From an uncultured Holophagales bacterium (GTDB lineage Bacteria; Acidobacteriota; Thermoanaerobaculia; UBA5066), in contig CALMDF010000297.1 of NCBI GenBank assembly GCA_937864895.1, forward strand, positions 1 to 8,488: 8,488 bases of DNA. Direction: 5' to 3'. Made by a program: the position numbers and the translations under genes. This document shows, piece by piece, positions 1-6,500 of the stretch. Position 1 is the stretch's first letter. Each line of letters begins with the position of its first letter. Under the pieces are notes generated by a model, which ran no database searches, was not told where the DNA came from, and worked only from the letters and a program-made list of their open reading frames with translations.

Positions 1-71
1 ACGATGATGCCGATGATCGCGACGACGATCAGCAGCTCGATGAGGGTAAAGCCCTGACGATTCCTCTTCAT
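1..71 (-). CDS. Type IV pilin-like prepilin, N-terminus only (runs off window)
   Basis: Only the first 23 codons lie in the window; the rest is beyond base 1. Reading the minus strand from the ATG at 71-69, the protein begins MKRNRQ and continues GFTLIELLIVVAIIGII, a textbook class III signal: a short basic leader, a prepilin peptidase site after Gly7 (G|FTLIE), Glu at position 5 of the mature protein, and the start of the hydrophobic helix that anchors the subunit in the inner membrane before assembly into a pilus or pseudopilus. A strong ribosome binding site lies nine bases upstream. It is a paralogue of the prepilin at 246-737 but not a copy, because leader and helix residues differ. Without the C-terminal domain I cannot say whether it is a major pilin (PilA), a GspG-type pseudopilin or a minor pilin. 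Confidence 0.88.
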   Translation of the reverse strand, partial: MKRNRQGFTLIELLIVVAIIGII

Positions 72-80
72 GAAGTTAGG

Positions 81-87
81 CCTCCTT
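81..87 (-). promoter_or_regulatory. Ribosome binding site of the partial prepilin gene
   Basis: The minus strand reads AAGGAGG here, a near-perfect Shine-Dalgarno sequence, nine bases before the ATG at 71. It fixes the start of the truncated gene at the edge of the window. Confidence 0.8.
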
Positions 88-157
88 GGCCCCAGCTCCT
101 TCAAGAGTCGTGCCAGAAGAGACCAATCCGCAAGTAGCTTGACTGCGAGCACTTCCG

Positions 158-202
158 GATCCGGCCCTTGTCATATTGACAAAATTTGTCACACGCCGGA
201 TC
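158..202. repeat. Nested inverted repeats between the two prepilin genes
   Basis: Outer arms GATCCGGC (158-165) and GCCGGATC (195-202) are perfect 8-base complements. Inside them is TGACAAAATTTGTCA (177-191), a palindrome with 7-base arms. It overlaps TTGTCATATTGACAA (168-182), which has 6-base arms. The core therefore carries three alternating copies of TTGTCA/TGACAA, is AT-rich, and stands out from the GC-rich surroundings. It lies in the 174-base spacer, about 90 bases upstream of the partial prepilin start and 44 bases past the stop of the complete one. An operator for a dimeric regulator, or an RNA stem-loop at the end of the upstream gene, are both possible. No run of T follows on either strand, so a classical intrinsic terminator is unlikely. 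Confidence 0.5.
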
Positions 203-245
203 AGCGTCGGCCCGAAGATTGTTGCTCCTTCGCCGCCTTCCGGTC

Positions 246-737
246 TCAATACTGGACCCCCTCCGGCCACTGAACGAACTTCCCGTTGACGAGGATGATG
301 TCGTTCTGGAACGTCGTGGTCGGGCCGAAGGAGGGGGCCGTCTCGGCGACTCCGCCTCGTCCCGTGGAGGTGATCACGTAGTCGCTCAGTCGAGCGTTCG
401 CTCCGTAGAGAAACCACGAGTTCCAGCCGTCGTTCAGCGGAACGGCCCGGAGGTAGGTCGGCAGCAGGTATCCCCGCACGACCAGCAGGTTTTCCGACGG
501 GAGGGACAGGCCCTCCGGGAGGGTGAAGGCCGCCGCCGGGGGGTAGCGGTCGTGGTCGATGGCGTAGGCCTCGAGGGCCGTGGCGACGCCCCGAATGTCC
601 GCCATGGAACCTCGCTGCCGCGCCCGGTCGATGGCATTCGTGTAGTTCACGAGGGCGATCGCGGCGAGGATTCCGATGATCGCCACGGTGATGAGGAGTT
701 CGATGAGCGTGAACCCGGCGGGAGAGCGTCGGCGCAT
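246..737 (-). CDS. GspG/PilA-like prepilin (type II secretion or type IV pilus subunit)
   Basis: The 163-residue protein has a basic leader MRRRSPAG, a prepilin peptidase site between Gly8 and Phe9, and the hydrophobic helix FTLIELLITVAIIGILAA with the conserved Glu13 (position 5 when mature). Residues 32-66 continue as the amphipathic helix (NAIDRARQRGSMADIRGVAT) ending in a DHDRYPP turn, the arrangement of GspG-type pseudopilins and short acidobacterial pilins. The C-terminal part (about 67-163) is a small globular domain with a DGWNSWFLY segment resembling the DxWGxPxxY motif of GspG. It has no cysteines, so no disulfide-bonded D-loop. The ATG at 737 is preceded by AAGGAG (747-752, minus strand) at nine bases. 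It is divergent from the ligase gene at 818 and in tandem with the partial prepilin at 1-71. Whether it belongs to a pilus or a secretion pseudopilus cannot be decided here. Confidence 0.85.
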   Translation of the reverse strand: MRRRSPAGFTLIELLITVAIIGILAAIALVNYTNAIDRARQRGSMADIRGVATALEAYAIDHDRYPPAAAFTLPEGLSLPSENLLVVRGYLLPTYLRAVPLNDGWNSWFLYGANARLSDYVITSTGRGGVAETAPSFGPTTTFQNDIILVNGKFVQWPEGVQY

Positions 738-778
738 CGCGGCAGGCTCCTTTTCTCTCCCGCCGGATCAAGAATCGT

Positions 779-793
779 GCCGCCTCCGGCGGC
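779..793. repeat. Short GC hairpin in the divergent intergenic region
   Basis: GCCGCC-TCC-GGCGGC is a perfect 6-base-arm inverted repeat with a 3-base loop. It lies between the divergent prepilin (start 737) and ligase (start 818) genes. No T-run follows. It may be a protein-binding site or a chance product of the high GC content. Confidence 0.35.
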
Positions 794-803
794 CCTGCGC
801 CTT

Positions 804-809
804 TAGAAT
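804..809 (+). promoter_or_regulatory. Candidate -10 element for the ligase gene (leaderless start)
   Basis: TAGAAT matches the TANNNT -10 consensus and sits eight bases before the GTG start at 818. Transcription would therefore begin at or almost at the start codon. No Shine-Dalgarno sequence is visible in the preceding 20 bases, unlike all the minus-strand genes in the window. No convincing -35 box is seen. This is inference from sequence only. Confidence 0.4.
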
Positions 810-817
810 GACGCGGC

Positions 818-2350
818 GTGATCCCCAAACACCCTTTCGCGTCGGACCTGACGCCCGAGTCAGAGCTCGCCGAGTTCGAGAGGCTCAAGCCGCGGCTCAA
901 GGAGGTGTGGGACTCCATCTCGATGAGAGACGAGTCGCCCCACACCTCGATCGTCGTCCCGTCGCTGACGCTCGACCAGAGCGAGCTCCTGAAGCTGGAG
1001 GGGTCCAGCTACTACGAAGAGCGGCTCCTCTTCCTCCTGATCCGCCTCCGGAATCCCCGCGCCCGGGTCGTTTTCGTGACGTCCCAGCCGGTCCACCCCC
1101 TCGTCCTGGAGTACTACTTCCAGCTCCTCGTCGGGATCCCGGCGAGCCACGCGCGTTCGCGGCTGACTCTTCTCTGCGCCTACGACGACTCGCCGCGGTC
1201 TCTGACCGAGAAGATCCTCGAGCGCCCGCGGCTCATCGAGCGGATCCGGGCGGGGATCGGCGACCCGTCGAGGGCCTACCTCGCCGTCTTCAACTCCACC
1301 CCGCTCGAGAGGAAGCTCGCGGTCCTCCTCGGCGTCCCTTTGAACGGCGTGGATCCCGCGCTCCGGCACCTCGGCACGAAGTCGGGGAGCCGCAAGGTCT
1401 TCCGGGAGGCCGGGGTGGCGCTTCCGGACGGGTTCGAGGACCTCCGGACCCTCCACGACGTCGAGGAGGCGCTCCTCGAGCTCCACCGCCGGCGCCCGGG
1501 CCTCCGGAAGGCCGTCGTCAAGCTCGACGACAGCTTCTCGGGCGAGGGCAACGCCCTCTTCCGCTACCCCGAGACCGTGGACCGCGAGTCCGTTCGCGAG
1601 GCGATGGAGAGGTTCGAGTACGCCGTGCCGTGGGAGACGAACGTCGACTACTTCGCGCGGTTCGAGCGGATGGGGGGGATCGTCGAGGAGTTCCTCGAGG
1701 GGGACCACAAGACTTCCCCGAGCGTCCAGCTCCGGGTCGACCCGCACGGCGCCGTCGTCCCGATCTCGACGCACGACCAGGTCCTGGGAGGGTCGAGCGG
1801 CCAGGTCTTCCTGGGCTGCCTCTTCCCCGCCGCCAACGAGTACCGGATCCGGATCCAGGAAGAGGCTCTCAGGATCGGCGCCGTCCTCGCCCGGTACGGC
1901 GTCGTCAGCCGGTTCGGCGTCGACTTCCTCGCCACCCGCCGGGAAGGCTCGGACGACTGGGCGCTCCACGCCCTCGAGATCAACCTCCGGATGGGCGGAA
2001 CGACCCACCCCTACCTCGCCCTCCAGTTCATCACGGGCGGGCAGATCGACCAGGGCTCGGGGCTCTTCTTCTCGCCCCGCGGCATCCCGAAGTTCTACCG
2101 CGCGACCGACAACCTGAAGTCCGACGCCTACCGCGGCCTCCTCCCGGAGGACCTCATCGAGATCCTCACGATCAACGGCCTCCACTACTCGCACAACACC
2201 GAGTCGGGGGTCCTCTTCCACCTCATCGGCGCCCTGTCGCAGTACGGGAAGATCGGCGTCACCGCGATCGGCAACAGTCGCGAGGAGGTCGAGCACCTCT
2301 ACGCGCGGACGCTCGCGATCCTCGACCGCGAGACCTCCTACGGCCGGTAG
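818..2350 (+). CDS. PGM1-related ATP-grasp peptide ligase
   Basis: This 510-residue protein looks like the ATP-grasp family typified by PGM1, the pheganomycin peptide ligase, which joins an amino-acid carboxylate to a peptide amine using ATP. Residues about 43-185 form the pre-ATP-grasp part (VVPSLTLDQ; FVTSQPVHPLVLEYYFQLL). The ATP-grasp core follows: TKSGSRKVF (187-195), nucleotide-binding KLDDSFSGEGN (235-245), hinge-like VEEFLEG (289-295), FGVDFLA (366-372), and the metal-binding EINLRMGGTTHP (387-398; Glu387, Asn389). The C-terminal segment 453-505 (GLHYSHNTESGVLFHLIGAL, GKIGVTAIG) matches the PGM1-type C-terminal domain. It should be cytosolic, with no signal peptide or membrane segment. 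The GTG at 818 is the most upstream possible start because an in-frame TGA lies at 809-811. A methyltransferase gene follows 66 bases later on the same strand. Substrate is unknown; the family call is firm, the exact peptide-forming role is inferred. Confidence 0.85.
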   Translation: MIPKHPFASDLTPESELAEFERLKPRLKEVWDSISMRDESPHTSIVVPSLTLDQSELLKLEGSSYYEERLLFLLIRLRNPRARVVFVTSQPVHPLVLEYYFQLLVGIPASHARSRLTLLCAYDDSPRSLTEKILERPRLIERIRAGIGDPSRAYLAVFNSTPLERKLAVLLGVPLNGVDPALRHLGTKSGSRKVFREAGVALPDGFEDLRTLHDVEEALLELHRRRPGLRKAVVKLDDSFSGEGNALFRYPETVDRESVREAMERFEYAVPWETNVDYFARFERMGGIVEEFLEGDHKTSPSVQLRVDPHGAVVPISTHDQVLGGSSGQVFLGCLFPAANEYRIRIQEEALRIGAVLARYGVVSRFGVDFLATRREGSDDWALHALEINLRMGGTTHPYLALQFITGGQIDQGSGLFFSPRGIPKFYRATDNLKSDAYRGLLPEDLIEILTINGLHYSHNTESGVLFHLIGALSQYGKIGVTAIGNSREEVEHLYARTLAILDRETSYGR

Positions 2351-2373
2351 GGCCCGTCGCGTCCCGGAGGCCG

Positions 2374-2401
2374 CCCCGCGACCGGGGACCCGGCCGCGGG
2401 G
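2374..2401. repeat. Strong GC stem-loop between ligase and methyltransferase genes
   Basis: CCCCGCG-A-CCGGG, loop GA, CCCGG-C-CGCGGGG forms a 12-pair stem interrupted by one A/C mismatch. It starts 23 bases after the ligase stop and ends 15 bases before the methyltransferase GTG. There is no T-run afterwards, so it is not a standard intrinsic terminator. It could attenuate read-through, protect a 3' end, or block ribosome access to the next gene in a read-through transcript. Confidence 0.5.
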
Positions 2402-2416
2402 TGCGAACATCCCGGC

Positions 2417-3487
2417 GTGAACTCCGACGCCGAACGCCTCGCCGCCCGCATCGCCGACGCCTCCCTCGCCGTCCACGACGTCCTCACGATCTACCTCGGG
2501 GAGCGGCTCGGCCTCTACGACGCGCTCGCCGCCGGCGGGCCCGCGACCGCGGACGACCTCGCCGGGAGGACCGGGACGCACCCGAGGTACGTGAGGGAGT
2601 GGCTCGAGCACCAGGCCGCCGCCGGAATCCTCGGCTGCGAAGACCCGGCCGCCCCCGCCGAGAGAAGGCGGTTCCTCCTGCCGCCCGCCGCCGCGGAGGT
2701 CCTGACCGAGCGCGAGAGCCTCCTCTGGTCCGCGGCCCGGCCGCGGAGCCTCGTCGCCCTCGCGCAGAAGCTTCCGGCTCTCCTCGAGGCCTTCCGCACC
2801 GGTGAGGGGATCCCCGACGGGACCGACGACGCGCGGACGGCGCAGGCCGACCTCGGGCGGGCCGCGTTCCTCCGGCTCCTCGCGACGGAGTGGCTCCCGC
2901 GCATCGCCGACGTCGACGGGCGCCTTCGCTCCGAGCCCCCCGCACGTGTCCTCGACGTCGGCTGCGGCGCCGGCTGGGCCTCCATTGCCCTCGCCAGGGG
3001 CTACCCTCTCGTCCGCGTCGACGGCCTCGACTTCGACCCCCTTTCCGTCGGGACGGCCCGCGCGAACGCCGACGCCCACGGCGTCGGCGCGCGGGTCGCC
3101 TTCCACGCCGCCGACGCCGCCTCGCCGGATCTCCCCGGCGGGTACGACCTCGTCGTCGCCTTCGAGTCTCTGCACGACATGCCCCGCCCCGTGGAGGCGC
3201 TCGCGGCGATGCGGCGGCTCGTGGCCCCCGCCGGGACCGTCCTCGTCGTCGAGGAGAAGGTGGGCGAGGCGTTCACTCTCCCCGCGTCGCCGAACGACCG
3301 GCTCAACTACGGCTGGAGCGTCCTGACCTGCCTCCCCTCGGCGATGTGCGGCCCCGGCGCCGCCGGGACGGGGACGCTCCTGCGCCGCGAGACCCTCCTC
3401 CGCTACGCGCGCGAGGCCGGCTTCTCCTCGATCGAGGACGCCGGCGTCCCGCACGACGCCTGGACCTTCTGGCGCGTGACGAGCTGA
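2417..3487 (+). CDS. Class I SAM-dependent methyltransferase, Rv2258c-like
   Basis: The 356-residue protein combines an N-terminal winged-helix region (about 15-105: LGLYDALAAGGPATADDLAG, then THPRYVREWLEHQAAAGIL) with a Rossmann methyltransferase domain. The latter has motif I VLDVGCGAGWASIAL (178-192), the acidic residue after strand beta-2 in GLDFDPLS (203-210; Asp205), and FESLHDM (249-255). The tail GWSVLTCLPSAM...GTGTLLRRETLLRYAREAGF (299-336) resembles the Rv2258c-type family, whose substrates are not established. It is likely cytosolic, transferring a methyl group from SAM to a small molecule. GTG start at 2417; no Shine-Dalgarno sequence is visible, and a short GAACAT lies six bases upstream. 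The gene follows the ligase by 66 bases with a strong stem-loop between, and converges on cusA. The preceding ligase suggests a shared product, but that is inference. Confidence 0.85.
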   Translation: MNSDAERLAARIADASLAVHDVLTIYLGERLGLYDALAAGGPATADDLAGRTGTHPRYVREWLEHQAAAGILGCEDPAAPAERRRFLLPPAAAEVLTERESLLWSAARPRSLVALAQKLPALLEAFRTGEGIPDGTDDARTAQADLGRAAFLRLLATEWLPRIADVDGRLRSEPPARVLDVGCGAGWASIALARGYPLVRVDGLDFDPLSVGTARANADAHGVGARVAFHAADAASPDLPGGYDLVVAFESLHDMPRPVEALAAMRRLVAPAGTVLVVEEKVGEAFTLPASPNDRLNYGWSVLTCLPSAMCGPGAAGTGTLLRRETLLRYAREAGFSSIEDAGVPHDAWTFWRVTS

Positions 3488-3488
3488 C

Positions 3489-3528
3489 GGGCGCGGGCGG
3501 GGAGGGTCGCCCCCCCCCGCCCGCCCCC
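3489..3528. terminator. Convergent G-rich/C-rich hairpin, possible bidirectional terminator
   Basis: This fills the spacer between the methyltransferase stop (3487) and the cusA stop (3532). Bases 3493-3524 can fold into a stem with loop TCG, one A/C mismatch and one bulged C. The plus strand has GGGCGCGGGCGGGGAGGG (3489-3506), a G-quadruplex pattern with loops of 3, 1 and 1. The minus strand has runs of 5, 3 and 9 G separated by single C (3528-3510). Each gene's transcript would therefore meet a G-rich run right after its stop. The lack of a T tract argues against a textbook intrinsic terminator. Confidence 0.45.
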
Positions 3529-3531
3529 TCG

Positions 3532-6500
3532 TCAGGCCGGCGCGACGGCAGAAGCCTCCGGCGTCCCCGGCCCCGGCAGCTCCCGCTTCTTCCAGAGAAG
3601 GTAGACGGCCGGGTAGACGAGAAGCTCGAGGGCGAACGACGTGACGAGGCCCCCCACCATCGGTGCGGCGATCCGCTTCATCATGTCGGCCCCCACCCCC
3701 GTCGACCACATGATCGGCAGGAGGCCGAAGAACGCCGAGAGGACGGTCATCGCCTTCGGCCGGATCCGCTTCACGGCGCCGTGGACGACGGCCTCGACGA
3801 GGTCGGGGAGGTTTCGGAGGAGGCCTTTCTTCTTCGCCTCGTCGTGGGCGAGGTCGAGGAAGAGGAGCATGAAGATCCCCGTCTCGGCGTCGAGCCCCAT
3901 GAGGGCGATCATCCCGACCCAGACCGCGATCGACATGTTGTAGTCGAGGAGCCAGAGGTACCAGACGGCGCCGACGACGGAGAACGGCACGGCCAGGACG
4001 ATGATGAGCGTCTTCGTCACCGATTTCGTGTTCGCGTACATGAGGAAGAAGATCAGGACGAGGGTGACCGGGATGACGACCTCGAGCCGCTCCCTCACCC
4101 GGACCATGTTCTCCCACTGGCCGCTCCAGAGGAGGGAGGTGCCGGTCGGAACCGTCACCCGCTCCTCGACGGCCGCCTTCGCCTTCTCGACGAAGCGCCC
4201 GACGTCCTCCTTCGACGTGTCGAAGTCGACGTAGACGTAGCCCGAGAGGAGCCCGTTCTCGTTGCGGATCATCGACGGCCCGGTCACGAGGCGGATGTCG
4301 GCGAGCTGCCCGAGTGGGACCTGGGCGCCGGACATCGTCGGGACGAGGACGCGGGAGAGGCTCGAGAGGTCCTCGCGCAGCTCGCGCGGGTAGCGGACGT
4401 TGACGCTGTAGCGTTCGCGCCCCTCGACGGTCGTCGTCACGGTCTCGCCGCCGATCGCCGTCATGATGGCCATGTTCGCGTCGGCGGCGGTCAGGCCGTA
4501 GCGGGCGAGCGCGTCGCGATCCAGCTCGAAGTCGACGAAGTAGCCCCCCGCGACCCTCTCGGCGAAGGCCGAGCGCGTCGCCGGGAGCGTCTTCACGGCC
4601 GCCTCGACCTCGGCCCCGATCCGCTCGATCTCGGCGAGGTCCGAGCCGAAGACCTTCACGCCGATCGGCGTCCGGATCCCCGTCGAGAGCATGTCGATCC
4701 GCCCCTTGATCGGCATCGTCCAGGCGTTCGTCGAGCCCGGGATCTTCAGGGCGCGATCCATCTCGCCGATGAGCTCCTCGTAGGTGATCCTGTCGCGCCA
4801 GACGTGCCGGAGGACCGCCGACAGCCACTCCGGCGCCCACGGGCTGAACCATCGATCCTTCGGCCGCCACTCGTCCTCGGGCTTCAGGATGACCGTCGTC
4901 TCCATCATCGAGAGGGGCGCCGGGTCGGTCGACGTCTCGGCTCGTCCCGCCTTTCCGAAGACGCGCTCCACCTCGGGGAACGTCGCGAGGATCCGGTCCT
5001 GCGTCTGCAGGAGCTTCGCGGCCTCGGTGACGGAGATGCCGGGGAGCGTCGTCGGCATGTAGAGGATCGTCCCCTCGTGGAGGGGGGGCATGAACTCCGA
5101 CCCGAGGGAGAGGTAGACCGGCACGGTCGAGACGAGGACGAGGAGCGAGACCGCGATGACCTTCTTCGGGTGGCGGAGCACGGCCCGGCAGACGGGATCG
5201 TAGAGCCGGAAGAGGACCTTCGAGACGGGGTGTTTCTCCTCGGCGTGGTAGGTCCCGACGGCGACCGCGTTGACGGCCTTCTCGACGAGGCGGGCGGGCA
5301 GCCGGACGAGCCTCGCGAGGGCGTTTCCCCCGCCGTGCGCGAAACCGAACCGGAACGGGTCCATCCGCGCGAAGAGCATCCGCATCGCCGGGTCGAGCGT
5401 GATGGCGAGGACCGCCGCGATCGCCATCGCGAAGTTCTTCGACCAGGCCAGGGGCGTGAAGAGGCGGCCCTCCTGGTCGACGAGCGTGAAGATCGGGAGG
5501 AACGAGACGGCGATGACGAGGAGGGAGAAGAAGACCGACGGGCCGACCTCCATCAGCGCCTCGAGGCGGACGGCGTGGAAGTCTCCCTTCCGCCCCGTGT
5601 CGTTCCAGATCTGGAGCTTCTTGTAGGCGTTCTCCACCTCGACGATCGCGCCGTCGACGAGGACGCCGATCGAGATCGCGATGCCGCCGAGCGACATGAT
5701 GTTGACGGTGATCCCCATCAGGTGGAGCGGGATGAACGCGAGGAGGACCGACACCGGGATCGTCAGGATCGGGACGAGCGCGCTCGGGACGTGCCAGAGG
5801 AAGATGAGGATGACGATCGAGACGATGACGATCTCCTCGATCAGCTTCCCCTTCAGGTTGTCGATCGCCGACTCGATGAGCGTCGAGCGGTCGTAGGTCG
5901 TCACGAGCTTCACGCCGGGCGGGAGCGAGGGCCTCAGCTCGTCGATCCGCGCCTTGACCCTCTCGATCACGTGGAGGGCGTTTTCGCCGGAACGCATGAC
6001 GACGATGCCGCCGACGGTCTCCCCCTTCCCGTCCAGCTCGGCGAGGCCCCGGCGCAGGTCGGGGCCGAGCGCGACGCTGCCGAGGTCCCTGATCGTCACC
6101 GGCGTCCCGCGCTCGTCGGTCTTCACGACGACCTTCTCGATGTCGGCGGTTCCCTTCAGGTACCCGCGGCCCCGCACCATGTACTCGCGTCCCGAGATCT
6201 CGATGAGCCGTCCCCCGACCTCGTCGTTGCTCCTCCGGAGCGCGTCCGAAACGGCCTCGAGGGAGATGCCGTACGCCGCGAGGCGGTTCGGGTCGACGGT
6301 GACCTGGTACTGCCGCGCCATCCCGCCGACGGTCGCGACCTCCGCGACGCCCTGCACCGACTGGAGCTGGTAGCGGAGGAACCAGTCCTGGTAGGAGCGG
6401 AGCTCGTCGAGGGAGGTCTGCCCGCTCTCGTCGACGAGGGCGTACTGGTAGACCCACCCGACGCCCGTCGCGTCGGGGCCGATCTCCGTCTTCACCCCCT

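Noticed and set aside
176..181. TTGACA, a perfect -35 consensus on the plus strand
   Set aside because: At 17-18 bases downstream there is only GATCAG/ATCAGC, not a -10 box, and no plus-strand gene begins nearby. The hexamer is part of the palindromes.
808..810. ATG just before the ligase as its start
   Set aside because: It is in a different frame. The ligase frame has a TGA at 809-811, so translation must start at the GTG at 818 or later.
76..945. A minus-strand frame overlapping the prepilin gene
   Set aside because: It is a shadow of the prepilin in another frame with a Pro/Arg/His-rich translation and no motif, while the prepilin frame has a clear signal and ribosome binding site.
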